Part shown: positions 25,521 through 35,203 of the stretch, in pieces
Layout: the number at the start of each line of letters is the position of its first letter
Position numbering within the stretch: the first letter of the stretch is position 1
Source: Spirosoma aureum
GTDB lineage: Bacteria > Bacteroidota > Bacteroidia > Cytophagales > Spirosomataceae
Reading direction: 5' to 3'
Assembly (NCBI RefSeq): GCF_011604685.1
Contig: NZ_CP050063.1
Coordinates: 4,176,501 to 4,240,500 of the forward strand
Length of the DNA: 64,000 bases
The notes under the pieces: model-generated
Seen by the model: only the letters and a program-made list of their open reading frames with translations
The model's database searches: none
What the model was told of the DNA's origin: nothing
Made by a program: the position numbers and the translations under genes

Positions 25521-26741
25521 CTATAAACCAATATGTTTTCCCACAATATAGCCGGTTGTCCAGGCATTCTGGAAATTGAACCCGCCCGTAATGCCATCTA
25601 CATCGAGGACCTCGCCCGCGAAAAACAGCCCTGATTGAGCCTTACTTTCAAGCGTTTGTGGATTCAGACTTCCGAGTGGAACGCCCCCACAGGTGACGAA
25701 CTCCTCTTTAAAGGTACTTTTACCAACTACCTGAAACTGACTATTGGTTAGCCGTTCGGTCAGGCGGTTAAATAATTTGGCGGGGAGGTCGGCCCATCGC
25801 TGGCTTTCCTGGATTCCAGATTCGGTGGCTAGAGCCAGCCACAGCCGTGATGGTAATCCAAACGGATTTTGTGAGCTAACCTGTTTTCGGCCGTTCTGCT
25901 GTCTGAAATTCTGTAAGGCAGTCCGCAAATCGTTTTCTGTGAGCGTTGGAACCCAGTTTATTCGCAGGGTGAACCGGTAGTCGACTGCTGCCAAATCGCG
26001 GGCTGCCCAGGCTGAAAGCCGAAGTACGGCCGGGCCACTGAATCCCCAGTGAGTCAATAATAGAGGGCCACGTTGTTGCTGCTTCGTGCCAATCACATAA
26101 ACCCCCGCATCGTGTACGGCTATGCCTGCCAATGGCAAAAGGTAACTAGTTGGTACATTGAATGTAAACAGCGATGGTACAGGTGTTATTAAGTCTTCAG
26201 TTTGTTGGGGGAACCAGTCATAAGCCGTTCGTTGTGGATAGCCGCCTGTTGCCACAAGTACACGGTCGGCGTAGAAGGTTTCGCCGGTGAGTAACTGGAT
26301 TTGCCAGCCTGATTCGTGTTTCCGTAAAGAGCTTACCCCACAACTTGTACGAATCCGAATGCCCAGGTTTTGCGCCACATGGAGCAGGCAGTCGATGATT
26401 GTTTCGGAGGTGTTTGTTTCAGGAAACATACGCCCGTCAGCCTCGGTTTTTAGGCGAACACCATTCCGCTCGAACCAGCGTACGGTGTCGGCGGCATCGA
26501 ATTGATTGAGCAGTGATCGCAAGGCCTTTTCGCCACGAGGATAGTGTTTCACTAATTGCCGATTGTCAAAGCAGGCATGCGTAACATTGCAACGTCCGCC
26601 ACCCGAAATGCGGACTTTATTCAAAACAGTGCGGGTCTTTTCCAGAATGGTGACGGTGGCTCCCGGAAACGTTTCGAGGGCGGTAATGGCCCCAAAGAAA
26701 CCGGCTGCACCTCCGCCAATAACGGTAATGGCTAACGACAT
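25521..26741 (-). CDS. FAD-dependent oxidoreductase, BaiN/HI0933 family
   Basis: About 406 aa from ATG 26741; the TTG at 26783 would add an unlikely 14-residue tail. The N-terminus is a Rossmann FAD site (LAITVIGGGAAGFFGAITALE) followed by the family hallmark VRISGGGRCNVTHACF, then DGRMFPETNTSETIIDCL. The C-terminus has VTCGGVPLGSLNPQTLESKAQSGLFFAGEVLDVDGITGGFNFQNAWTTG, the second FAD-contact region. It is a soluble cytoplasmic flavoprotein; the reaction of most members is undefined, though BaiN acts on bile-acid intermediates. Confidence 0.9.
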   Translation of the reverse strand: MSLAITVIGGGAAGFFGAITALETFPGATVTILEKTRTVLNKVRISGGGRCNVTHACFDNRQLVKHYPRGEKALRSLLNQFDAADTVRWFERNGVRLKTEADGRMFPETNTSETIIDCLLHVAQNLGIRIRTSCGVSSLRKHESGWQIQLLTGETFYADRVLVATGGYPQRTAYDWFPQQTEDLITPVPSLFTFNVPTSYLLPLAGIAVHDAGVYVIGTKQQQRGPLLLTHWGFSGPAVLRLSAWAARDLAAVDYRFTLRINWVPTLTENDLRTALQNFRQQNGRKQVSSQNPFGLPSRLWLALATESGIQESQRWADLPAKLFNRLTERLTNSQFQVVGKSTFKEEFVTCGGVPLGSLNPQTLESKAQSGLFFAGEVLDVDGITGGFNFQNAWTTGYIVGKHIGL

Positions 26742-26867
26742 AATTTTTGTAACAGCAGTTTGCAATTTGTGGTTCGCCGGCAAAACGAAACCACTAACCC
26801 ATATGCACCTGACTAATTCTTGCCGACTGACAACCGGGTTATAGTCAAACTCAGTAGTTTTACAGTT

Positions 26868-27926
26868 ATGTTTTTCAAGCCTCGATTTAATACTAAAAAC
26901 TATTCACGACAGGGATTTCGACTACGGGGCAATACCCTTGGGCTTCTATTCGTGTTTTTCCTGATCGGTTTGTTTCTTCACTATGGTGGTAAAACAAAAC
27001 CCGTTGTTGCATTCTGGAATGATGTCCGGGAAATTATTGGCCTGGGACGCTCGCATTCGGAAAAAGAAGGGTCTAATCCTTATAAAGCTCCGGAACCTAA
27101 CCCGGACGTTGCCACGGATGACCAATCGCCTTCATCGACTGAAAGTGAAGCGAGTGATAACAACAATAGTAGCTCGTCCGAAACGAATCGGGCGTCTAAA
27201 ACCGTGCGCTTCGATTTCGAAAAGCAGGTCGATTTTTTACTGCCTGTTTCTAAATCGTCGGATGCTGAACTGATCCGGCATGAGGGTTACACGTTAAGCT
27301 ATCGCGACGAATACAAAGATCCGGAATGGGTAGCCTATCCGTTGCTGGACTATGAAACAACCGGTGATGCCGATCGTAAAAATGAGCAGTTCAGACCTGA
27401 TCCTGAAGTCAGGAATGGAACCGCTCTGCCATCCGACTATACGCGTTCCGGTTATGATCGGGGGCATTTGGCCCCAGCTGCTGATTTTAAGTTTTCACAG
27501 CGAATGATGCGCGAAACATTCTTTATGAGCAACATCACACCCCAGGCTCCCGAGTTTAACCGGGGCATCTGGAGTGATCTTGAAAATCTGATCCGAATAT
27601 GGGCCCGGCGCGACAATGGGCTTTATGTAGTGACCGGTCCAGTACTCAAGCCCGGTTTGCCGACAATCGGAAAAGCGAATGAAGTAAGCGTTCCCCAGAA
27701 ATTTTACAAGGTTATTTTATACTGCAACAAGCCAGACATTCGCATGATTGGGTTTTTGCTCGATAATGAGTCCTCCAATAGTTCATTAAAGCAGTTTGTA
27801 GTTCCGGTAGACCAGATTGAGCAATTGACGGGCCTTGATTTCTTTCCTAAAATCCCGGATGACCTGGAGCGAAAACTGGAAAGTAAGGGCCGATCAGAAA
27901 TGGTGGAAGAATGGTTTAGCAATTAA
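26868..27926 (+). CDS. Membrane-anchored DNA/RNA non-specific endonuclease
   Basis: About 352 aa from ATG 26868. One N-terminal helix (NTLGLLFVFFLIGLFLHYGG) is followed by a Ser/Glu/Asn-rich linker and then the NUC domain from about residue 125. The catalytic motif is GYDRGHLAPAADF with His about 200, and FMSNITPQAPEFNRGIWSDLE supplies the Mg2+-binding Asn. It probably degrades nucleic acid in the periplasm for nutrition. There is no partner immunity gene. It ends inside a shared terminator. Confidence 0.9.
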   Translation: MFFKPRFNTKNYSRQGFRLRGNTLGLLFVFFLIGLFLHYGGKTKPVVAFWNDVREIIGLGRSHSEKEGSNPYKAPEPNPDVATDDQSPSSTESEASDNNNSSSSETNRASKTVRFDFEKQVDFLLPVSKSSDAELIRHEGYTLSYRDEYKDPEWVAYPLLDYETTGDADRKNEQFRPDPEVRNGTALPSDYTRSGYDRGHLAPAADFKFSQRMMRETFFMSNITPQAPEFNRGIWSDLENLIRIWARRDNGLYVVTGPVLKPGLPTIGKANEVSVPQKFYKVILYCNKPDIRMIGFLLDNESSNSSLKQFVVPVDQIEQLTGLDFFPKIPDDLERKLESKGRSEMVEEWFSN

Positions 27927-27968
27927 GCAAAAAGGCGAGCAACGGCTCGCCTTTTTGCTTAATTGCTA
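27917..27968. terminator. Bidirectional terminator, perfect 24-bp stem
   Basis: 27917-27940 pairs without a mismatch with 27945-27968 across the loop AACG. The core is AAAAAGGCGAGC/GCTCGCCTTTTT. The stop codons of both convergent genes (TAA 27924-27926 and TAG at 27966-27968 on the other strand) lie in the stem. Confidence 0.92.
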
Positions 27969-29228
27969 GGTTTTTTGCTTCTTCTTTTTCGCTGCCGGGA
28001 AGAGAATATTATTCAAAATCAGCCGATAACCCGCCGAATTGGGATGTAAATTGAGATCTGTTGGCTCTTCCCCGATTTCGTGCCGATAGTCTTCCGGGTC
28101 ATGACCGCCGTAGAAGGTAAAGAACCCGCGACCGTAGGGGCTATGGATGTATCGAGCCTCGCCCGCCGAGCGATTTTCGGCCATGATGACCACTTCAGGC
28201 TTGATCAAATTTTTCTTGAATGCCGTTGTTTGTCCCATAAACCCTTTAATGACGTTCAGATGGTTCTGAGTAAGCATCGTTGGAATAGGGTCGTACTTCG
28301 CTGAGAACTGAAACAGCGTGAAATAATCATTGTGTTCGCTCAGACCCCGTTCTTCGGGCTGGTTATCAATATTCGAGAACTCGATCAGGTATGGATTGGT
28401 ATACACCTGGAAGTTCCGGAAGGCAAATGTCTGACTATAATCCAGTTTGCTATTTGCATTGGGGTCTGCTGGATCGCCGTCGTAGAATGCATCGACAATG
28501 TCTGTATTTTGAGACGCCAGCGCTATATCATACGTATCGGTAGCGTTACACATGGCGAAAAGGTAGCCTCCACCAAGCACAAAATCGCGAATTTTCTGGG
28601 TAACGGCCCGCTTTAGCTGGGGTACTTTTGTAAAACCAAACTTACGTGAGATGCTTTCGGCTTCCTGCTTTTGAGCAATGTACCAGGGTTGATCCTTGAA
28701 GTGGAAAAATTTGCCGTATTGCCCCGTAAAATCTTCGTGGTGCAGGTGCAGCCAGTCATATTCAGGTAATTTGCCATTCATTACTTCCTCATCAAAAACA
28801 ATGTCATAGGGAATCTCGGCGTAGGTCATGACCATCGTTACGGCATCATCCCAGGGTTGTTTCGTTTTTGGGGAATAGACCGCTACTTTGGGCGGTTTTT
28901 GCAACTTTACCGCGTCCATATTGGCATCGGCCGCAGCAATTTCTGACAGAATCTGGGCAGATTGAGCATCAGAAATAACTTCATAGCTAACGCCCCTAAT
29001 CACCATTTCGTTGATAAAGGCCTGGCTTTGGGGCATCAGGAACGAACCACCACGGTAGTTGAGCAGCCAGTCTATTTCGGTATCGTGCGTTTTTAGCACC
29101 CAATACGCAATGCCATACGCTTTAAGGTGATTCTTCTGGGAGTCATCCATTGGAATCAGGATCTTAGAGGCCCATACATGACCCGTCAGTATCAAAATTA
29201 GGATAAGCGGTAACAGCAGCCGTTTCAT
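27966..29228 (-). CDS. Exported protein of unknown function (often labelled asparagine synthetase B)
   Basis: 420 aa, signal peptide MKRLLLPLILILILTGHVWA. The mature part begins SKILIPMDDSQKNHLKAYGIAYWVL and contains KVAVYSPKTKQPWDDAVTMVMTYAEIPYDIVFDEEV, YDWLHLHHEDFTGQYGKF, VLGGGYLFAMCNATDTYDIAL and SPYGRGFFTFYGGHDPEDY. The layout resembles a class-I GATase-like or ThuA-like Rossmann fold. As far as I recall, databases call homologues asparagine synthetase B, but I see no glutamine-amidotransferase N-terminal Cys or ATP-binding PP-loop, so that name looks wrong. It is periplasmic and may act on peptide or sugar. Confidence 0.6.
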   Translation of the reverse strand: MKRLLLPLILILILTGHVWASKILIPMDDSQKNHLKAYGIAYWVLKTHDTEIDWLLNYRGGSFLMPQSQAFINEMVIRGVSYEVISDAQSAQILSEIAAADANMDAVKLQKPPKVAVYSPKTKQPWDDAVTMVMTYAEIPYDIVFDEEVMNGKLPEYDWLHLHHEDFTGQYGKFFHFKDQPWYIAQKQEAESISRKFGFTKVPQLKRAVTQKIRDFVLGGGYLFAMCNATDTYDIALASQNTDIVDAFYDGDPADPNANSKLDYSQTFAFRNFQVYTNPYLIEFSNIDNQPEERGLSEHNDYFTLFQFSAKYDPIPTMLTQNHLNVIKGFMGQTTAFKKNLIKPEVVIMAENRSAGEARYIHSPYGRGFFTFYGGHDPEDYRHEIGEEPTDLNLHPNSAGYRLILNNILFPAAKKKKQKT

Positions 29229-29382
29229 TGGTTTCCCCGTTAAGAATGCTAATGGTAGTTTTGTGATAACGAAAGATAAGCAAATTTTGTGCAGAAAATT
29301 AATTGTGAATGAACGATTGGGACATTAAACTTATAGTCTGCCAATTGCTCAGTCACCTGTTCGTCCATTCCCTCATCGGCAA

Positions 29383-30621
29383 ATGAATTTTATCGAAAAT
29401 ATTCGCGAAGGGCTGCGTTCGATTGCGGGCAATCGGCTTCGTACCATACTGACCTCGCTCATTATCGCCATCGGAATTACATCGCTGGTTGGTATTCTGA
29501 CGGCTATTGATGGAATACAGAATTCCGTAGCCAGTAGTTTTGCGGGTCTGGGTGCCAACACATTTAGTATTGTTGCTCGTCAGGATGCATTTCGGCGGGG
29601 TGGGAGAGTCCAGAAACAGGATGAACCGATTGATTATCATGATGCTGTTCAATTTAAACAACGATTCCCGTATGGGGCAACCATTGCCCTCTCAACGGTA
29701 GCAGCCGGGGCCGCTCAGGCTAAGTTTGGCTCGAAAAAAACAAATCCGAATGTACAGGTAATAGGAGGAGATGGCGCATATATTCCGGTAAAAGGATTCA
29801 CGCTACAGAGTGGTCGAAATTTTACAGAAAACGACCTTACTTATGCGCTTAATGTGGCCATTTTAGGAAGCGAAGTAGCCAATACCTTATTTGAGAAAAA
29901 ACTAGATCCAGTCAATCAGGTCATTCGGGTAGCTGGTAACCAGTATAAAGTTGTGGGCGTGCTGGCCAAAAAAGGCGGTCTTACGGGTGGAGATGAAGAC
30001 CGCATTGTGCTTATTCCATTAGATAATGCCCGAGCGATGGCCGGTACCCAACGACAAACGTTTAACATTACAGCCTCTGTACCTACGGTTGCGGATCAGG
30101 ACGAAGCCGTTGGCGAAGCCCGTGGCGTGATGCGTCAAATTCGGCGAGACCAGTTAGGACAACAGGATTCGTTTGAGGTAGAGCGCGCCGATGATCTAGC
30201 TAAAGAAACCGAAAACATCACCGGGTATCTTCGCATGGGAGGATTCGGGATTGGGTTCATAACCTTACTCGGAGCTTCTATTGCCCTGCTCAATATTATG
30301 CTCGTATCTGTTACCGAACGTACTCGGGAAATTGGTATCCGGAAATCACTCGGCGCTACTCCGAAACGCATTCGTGAGCAATTCCTGATTGAAGCCATTG
30401 TTATCTGTATTCTTGGCGGTCTGGGTGGTATTGTTTTGGGACTTGGTATTGGCAATCTGATTGCCATGCTCATTAGCGGGGGCGAAGGTAGTTTCGTGGT
30501 TCCGTGGGCATGGATGGCCCTTGGCATACTAGTCTGTGTAACGGTAGGCCTGTTTGCCGGTATTTATCCGGCCGTACGGGCATCGAAACTCGACCCTATT
30601 GAAGCGCTTCGGTATGAATAA
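29383..30621 (+). CDS. ABC transporter permease, MacB/FtsX type
   Basis: 412 aa. The N-terminus is NFIENIREGLRSIAGNRLRTILTSLIIAIGITSLVGIL with the first helix, followed by a large MacB-type periplasmic domain (about residues 45-275). Three helices close the protein, with the FtsX signature VSVTERTREIGIRKSLGATPKRIREQFLIEAI and the end PAVRASKLDPIEALRYE. MacB-like permeases drive periplasmic export by mechanotransmission with a cytoplasmic ATPase. No ATPase gene is adjacent, so the partner must be encoded elsewhere. Confidence 0.88.
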   Translation: MNFIENIREGLRSIAGNRLRTILTSLIIAIGITSLVGILTAIDGIQNSVASSFAGLGANTFSIVARQDAFRRGGRVQKQDEPIDYHDAVQFKQRFPYGATIALSTVAAGAAQAKFGSKKTNPNVQVIGGDGAYIPVKGFTLQSGRNFTENDLTYALNVAILGSEVANTLFEKKLDPVNQVIRVAGNQYKVVGVLAKKGGLTGGDEDRIVLIPLDNARAMAGTQRQTFNITASVPTVADQDEAVGEARGVMRQIRRDQLGQQDSFEVERADDLAKETENITGYLRMGGFGIGFITLLGASIALLNIMLVSVTERTREIGIRKSLGATPKRIREQFLIEAIVICILGGLGGIVLGLGIGNLIAMLISGGEGSFVVPWAWMALGILVCVTVGLFAGIYPAVRASKLDPIEALRYE

Positions 30622-30654
30622 GTGCTAATAAATGAAAAATATTCGTAGCACCCT

Positions 30655-30684
30655 TTTGCCGTTACAGCTTTCTCCTTACTTTTG
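30655..30684 (+). promoter_or_regulatory. Promoter of the tRNA-Leu gene
   Basis: TTTG at 30655-30658 and TACTTTTG at 30677-30684 fit the Bacteroidota -33 and -7 boxes with an 18-nt gap. The tRNA 5' end is 48 nt downstream. Confidence 0.6.
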
Positions 30685-30731
30685 CACCCACGTTTGACAA
30701 ACGCATCTCTGGAAACGGAGACGATTCTGTC

Positions 30732-30815
30732 GCCGGGATGGCGGAATCGGTAGACGCGATGGTCTCAAACACCATTGTCTGCAAGGACATGCCGGTTCGA
30801 GTCCGGCTCCCGGTA
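30732..30815 (+). tRNA. tRNA-Leu (anticodon CAA)
   Basis: 84 nt. Acceptor stem GCCGGGA pairs with TCCCGGT (first pair G-T), discriminator A at 30815. The D arm contains GCGGAATCGGTAGACGC. The anticodon stem TGGT/ACCA encloses the loop CTCAAAC, giving CAA at 30766-30768. A long class-II variable arm (TGTC...GACA) is followed by the T arm GCCGGTTCGAGTCCGGC. The 3' CCA is not encoded and must be added enzymatically. It reads UUG leucine codons. Confidence 0.96.
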
Positions 30816-30822
30816 CTATCAG

Positions 30823-30859
30823 AACGCCTAATTAACTGTAAGTCAGTTTGTTAGGCGTT
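30823..30859 (+). terminator. Terminator after tRNA-Leu
   Basis: AACGCCTAA (30823-30831) pairs with TTAGGCGTT (30851-30859), with an inner AACTG/CAGTT helix. A T-containing stretch follows (TTGCTGTTTTA). Confidence 0.7.
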
Positions 30860-31121
30860 TGCTGTTTTAGTTGGTATACGGAATCAAAAAAACCTGAATG
30901 GCACGTGAGACAAATAGGAAGGTACTGGCTAAGTGCTGGAATGGCTTTACGGCTTTTATTTTTGTCTATGTATTGTGATAGAACAATACGAGTGTAAATC
31001 GCCATCGGTTCTGTTCCTCAGAATACTACGCCCGCCCGCGATGATAACATTGTCTTCGGCTTTCCATAATTTCAAACGGACTTACTGAATACCAATTTCC
31101 TATTTACTGACCGATTCGTTT

Positions 31122-33743
31122 ATGGATTACTACGTAGTACCGGTTTCCGAGGTAGCCCGCTCACTGAAGACCTCACCGACGGGACTTACTCTCGAAACGG
31201 CCAGACAGCGGTTGACGGAATACGGCAAAAATCAGATTGAGGACGCCAAAAAGAAAACGGTCTGGCAGATTCTGCTGCATCAATTGACGGATGTGATGAT
31301 TCTGGTGCTCATCGCAGCTGCCCTAATTTCGGGCCTGGTGGGCGAATTAAAATCCACGTACGTTATTCTTACCATTATTATCCTCAACGCCATTATCGGA
31401 TTTATTCAGGAGTATCGGGCTGACAAGGCCATGGATGCCCTCAAAAAAATGGCCACTCACCAGGCACAGGTGTTACGGAATAATCGAACCACCAGGGTGG
31501 AAACGTCCGAACTGGTGCCCGGTGATGTTACGTTGCTGGAAGCAGGGAATATTATACCTGCCGATGTTCGGTTTATCGAAACTCACTCACTTAAAGTCGA
31601 TGAATCGTCATTGACGGGGGAATCAACTAATGTTGAGAAAACAGCGGACACGCTACCCGAAGGGGATTATCCGCTCGGAGACCGTCTGAACATGGGCTAT
31701 AAAGGGACATTTGTAACCAATGGGCGAGCATCCGCCTATGTCGTTGCTACTGGCATGAACACCGAACTAGGTCGGATTGCCACCCTGATTCAAACAGAAG
31801 AAACCATAACGCCCCTTCAGAAACGACTGGCCGTATTTGGCAAGGGCTTGTCGGTAGCGGTTTTGGTACTCTGTGTTATTTTTTTTGGTGTTGGCTGGTT
31901 GCGGGGCGAGCCAATTCTGAATTTGTTGCTGGTTTCCATTTCGCTGGCCGTTGCCGCCATTCCTGAGGCACTTCCGGCAGTGGTAACCATTGCACTGGCG
32001 CTGGGCGCAAAACGATTGGTAAAAAGCCATGCGCTGATTCGTAAACTACCAGCGGTGGAAACGCTGGGATCGGTCACTTATGTCTGCACCGACAAAACGG
32101 GTACCCTGACACTCAACAAAATGAGGGTGCAGGAAATATACGAATCGCCGATGTTTGCCTTACCTGTTTTAGAAACGAGCAACGCACTACTAGTTGCAAT
32201 GGCCCTCAACAATGATGTCGTAACCGATAAAGATGATAACTGGCTTGGTGACTCTACGGAAGTAGCGCTAGTTCAGTATGCTTCTAGTCAGGAATACGAG
32301 CGGGTTACACTCGAAACTCAATTTCCACGCATTGCCGAACTCCCTTTCGACTCACAACGAAAGTGCATGACGACGTTACATCAAACCCCGAACGGTGTCC
32401 TTTGTTTAACCAAAGGAGCGGTTGGGGTATTGTTTGATCAACTCGATGCCAGCCAGCAATCCAGCATTCCCGATTTACGACAGCGCGTCGACTCGATGGC
32501 TGAACAAGGCTATCGTATGTTGGGCTATGCGGGTAAATGGCTACCCGAACTACCCCAGACGATAACGCCCGCGACGATAGAATCAGGCTTGCTGTTTATT
32601 GGGTTTGCCGGACTCATCGACCCGCCCCGCGACGAAGCACGGCAAGCTGTGGCGGAATGCAAAGCTGCCGGCATTATTCCTGTGATGATCACCGGCGATC
32701 ATAAACTAACGGCCAAGTCCATCGCCCAAACACTGGGTATTATTTCGTCAATTGATGATTTGGTGCTGACCGGGCCGGAACTGTCTAAGTTGGATGAGTC
32801 AGCATTCGACGCCATTGTGGAGAAGGTGCGGGTATATGCGCGGGTCGATCCTGAACAGAAGCTACGGATCATTAGCGCGTTACAAGCCCGGCATCAGTTT
32901 GTGGCCATGACCGGCGATGGTGTAAATGACGCGCCTGCCCTTAAAAACGCAGATATTGGTATCGCGATGGGCATCACGGGCACGGAAGTAGCCAAAGAAG
33001 CCGCGCACATGATTCTGTTGGACGACAACTTCGCGACCATTATCAAAGCGGTGAAACACGGGCGACGCATCTTTGATAACATCCTGAAATTTATCAGGTA
33101 TATCATGTCCGGCAATGCGGGCGAAATCTGGGCGATCTTTTTAGCGCCTTTTTTCGGTTTACCCATCCCGCTACTAGCTATTCATATTCTGTGGATCAAT
33201 CTGCTAACCGACGGTCTTCCCGGTTTGGCCCTGGCCTACGAACCCTCTGAAAGGAATAGTATGAAACGACCACCCATCGATCCCAGACAAACCATTTTTG
33301 CCGATGGACTAGCCTGGTTCATCCTTTGGGTCGGTTTACTGATTGGGGCTACTACCATCGGCATTGAAGCCTGGTCGATCTACGCGGGTATTGGACATTG
33401 GCAAACGATGACCTTTACAGTGCTCTGTTTCAGTCAATTGGGTAACGCTCTGGCGATCCGTTCGCGTCAAACGTCGGTTTTTAGCCTTGGGCTATTTTCT
33501 AACAAACCCATGCTTGGGGCCATTGGAGTATCGATAGTCCTTCAATTACTTATCATCTACATGCCTTTTTTCAATAACCTCTTCAGCACCCAGCCTTTAT
33601 CGGCCTCTGAATTAGGAATAACGCTAGCCGTTTCAAGTCTTACATTCTGGGCAGTAGAACTCCATAAACTAATTAAACGTCAGACTACCACTTCAATCGG
33701 CGAGTTGGATGACTCAGGTAAACCCAGTGCATATCCTTACTAA
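31122..33743 (+). CDS. Cation-translocating P-type ATPase, Ca2+ (P2) type
   Basis: 873 aa. Order: cation ATPase N-domain (YYVVPVSEVARSLKTSPTGLTLETARQRLTEYGKNQI), helices M1-M2, actuator with LKVDESSLTGES (TGES), helices with the PEALP motif (AAIPEALPAVVTIALALGAKR) that marks Ca2+/Mn2+ pumps, the phosphorylation site CTDKTGTLT with Asp about 324, nucleotide domain, MTGDGVNDAPALKNADIGIAMG hinge, and six C-terminal helices. It couples ATP hydrolysis to Ca2+ or similar cation export. The start is fixed by the N-domain. A 379-nt gap from the tRNA leaves room for a promoter. Confidence 0.92.
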   Translation: MDYYVVPVSEVARSLKTSPTGLTLETARQRLTEYGKNQIEDAKKKTVWQILLHQLTDVMILVLIAAALISGLVGELKSTYVILTIIILNAIIGFIQEYRADKAMDALKKMATHQAQVLRNNRTTRVETSELVPGDVTLLEAGNIIPADVRFIETHSLKVDESSLTGESTNVEKTADTLPEGDYPLGDRLNMGYKGTFVTNGRASAYVVATGMNTELGRIATLIQTEETITPLQKRLAVFGKGLSVAVLVLCVIFFGVGWLRGEPILNLLLVSISLAVAAIPEALPAVVTIALALGAKRLVKSHALIRKLPAVETLGSVTYVCTDKTGTLTLNKMRVQEIYESPMFALPVLETSNALLVAMALNNDVVTDKDDNWLGDSTEVALVQYASSQEYERVTLETQFPRIAELPFDSQRKCMTTLHQTPNGVLCLTKGAVGVLFDQLDASQQSSIPDLRQRVDSMAEQGYRMLGYAGKWLPELPQTITPATIESGLLFIGFAGLIDPPRDEARQAVAECKAAGIIPVMITGDHKLTAKSIAQTLGIISSIDDLVLTGPELSKLDESAFDAIVEKVRVYARVDPEQKLRIISALQARHQFVAMTGDGVNDAPALKNADIGIAMGITGTEVAKEAAHMILLDDNFATIIKAVKHGRRIFDNILKFIRYIMSGNAGEIWAIFLAPFFGLPIPLLAIHILWINLLTDGLPGLALAYEPSERNSMKRPPIDPRQTIFADGLAWFILWVGLLIGATTIGIEAWSIYAGIGHWQTMTFTVLCFSQLGNALAIRSRQTSVFSLGLFSNKPMLGAIGVSIVLQLLIIYMPFFNNLFSTQPLSASELGITLAVSSLTFWAVELHKLIKRQTTTSIGELDDSGKPSAYPY

Positions 33744-34624
33744 TGTTCGTATTCCATCAAATGCGGAATCAGTTGCGTACGCTCTGTTCATCTCCCAACC
33801 GACTAGTTACTACATTGTCCTAAGAATACCTGTTTGCATTCAATCAGTCTGACCGGTTGCCAGATTGGGCCAATCCCCCTATAATCTCGATGAAACCCAC
33901 TAATTTCACCCTGTCGGATCAGTATTCCATTCAGTACCCTTCAGGGCTTCATAATCCAAATCAAAGTCATTCGTTTAATAGACTAACTCTTGAAGGCAAT
34001 AAAATGGGAATACCTGAGCCATCCTGATGACTTGTTTAAAGGTGAGAAAGTTGATAATTCCAAATACATCGAATGACCAATGCTTAATTTACTTTACTTG
34101 CAATCCTTCTGGCTTCGATGAATATCCTGATCGGGTAGAAACTTTTTTGACGGGGAAGTTCGTGCAGTTGATCGGTAAAAACCAGGCAATTGTCAGTGCT
34201 TACATTGCAGAATTGCAGTTCTGTTCCACCACTTTTTACTGACTGTATTTCGATTTACACTTTATAATAAATCAACGGCAAACAGCCGCAAACAGATTGA
34301 AAAGCTACCTATTACCTTACCCTGATACCCGTATCTTCGTCCATAGGTGCACTGGCTAATTGGTAGAATTGATAGCCAAAAGGGTAACTTTGGTGATCCA
34401 ATTTCATTAATTTTATACATATAGGTTCTGATCTGGATCTATTTTCTATACTATTTACTCCCTATTCAAGGGACTTCACCTGGTAATTCTCCAATAAACA
34501 ACCCATTTCTCCTCCGCTTTTTCGCCTAACACTTGTTTGTTAAAGGTATACTCGACTAGGCAGTCACTATCCCACGGGTTTAATCGGCAACCACATACGA
34601 TTGGAAAACAAATCCGTTGTTTAA
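33744..34624. other. Gene-poor stretch after the P-type ATPase
   Basis: No convincing gene. One open frame at 34027-34242 (71 codons, MTCLKVRKLIIPNTSNDQ...) begins with ATG, but it has no recognisable family and no clear ribosome-binding site. The sequence is more AT-rich than the flanks, with stops in every frame. Confidence 0.5.
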
Positions 34625-34885
34625 TTAAAGCTTGGGCAGTGGAATCATGACCACATAGCCGCCAAAGGGAGCATTTCTGGGGTGTTTATGGATTGGTATC
34701 AGCACAATATCTGCCTCGATCAGCCCGAAGCCCATCAGATAGACTTTCAGTTGCTTTAGGGTAAAGGCACGACTGGGAATGAATAAGCCAATTTGATGCA
34801 AAGGAATTGATGCATCGGTAAAGAGTAGGCAGCTATGTTTGACTTTGCTGTCAATAACGAGCCAGTCATATTGCGCTTGTGTCAT
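34625..34885 (-). CDS. Small hypothetical protein (86 aa)
   Basis: ATG 34885, MTQAQYDWLVIDSKVKHSC...; a TTG three codons upstream is also in frame. It alternates strands and turns (IGLFIPSRAFTLKQLKVYLMGFGLIEADIVLIPI, GGYVVMIPLPKL) and has no signal peptide or membrane segment. It follows the 92-aa gene on the same strand by 39 nt, so the two may be one operon. No family recognised. Confidence 0.5.
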   Translation of the reverse strand: MTQAQYDWLVIDSKVKHSCLLFTDASIPLHQIGLFIPSRAFTLKQLKVYLMGFGLIEADIVLIPIHKHPRNAPFGGYVVMIPLPKL

Positions 34886-34924
34886 GGTAGTCAAAATGAG
34901 CTTTGGCTGCTTCCTGATCCAGCA

Positions 34925-35203
34925 TTAGAATCTGGGTAATGTTCCCGTTAATGGATTGGGATTATCGGATTGACTGACCGAAGTAGGCAGCGTCATTCGG
35001 GTTAATAAATGAAACAAAGGCTCAACTACTGATGTTCCAGTGGGTGTTCTGGAATCCTTACTAAGCAAAATACGCCCAGCGATCGTGTCGGCAAGCAACA
35101 ACGGGCCATATCCCCTGATCACGCCATCAACAGTACATGTGCCGTAAAGCGAGTGTTTGACCTTATTGCCTTTTTCGAGTTGATTGATCTCTTTGATATT
35201 CAT
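34925..35203 (-). CDS. Small hypothetical protein (92 aa), beta-rich N-terminus
   Basis: ATG 35203 gives MNIKEINQLEKGNKVKHSLYG; the longer frame to 35245 lacks a good start. KGNKVKHSLYGTCTVDGVIRGYGPLLLADTIAGRILLSK reads as a small beta barrel that begins a little like KOW or CarD domains, but the similarity is too weak to name. The tail is polar. It is first in a two-gene unit with the 86-aa gene. Confidence 0.5.
   Translation of the reverse strand: MNIKEINQLEKGNKVKHSLYGTCTVDGVIRGYGPLLLADTIAGRILLSKDSRTPTGTSVVEPLFHLLTRMTLPTSVSQSDNPNPLTGTLPRF

Noticed and set aside
34027..34242. 71-codon plus-strand frame starting with ATG
   Set aside because: No ribosome-binding site or family match; AT-rich context gives such frames by chance. 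Left as uncertain, not called.
30732..34600. tRNA-Leu as integration site for the gene-poor region
   Set aside because: No repeat of the tRNA 3' end was found downstream and no integrase gene is present; the P-type ATPase lies between.
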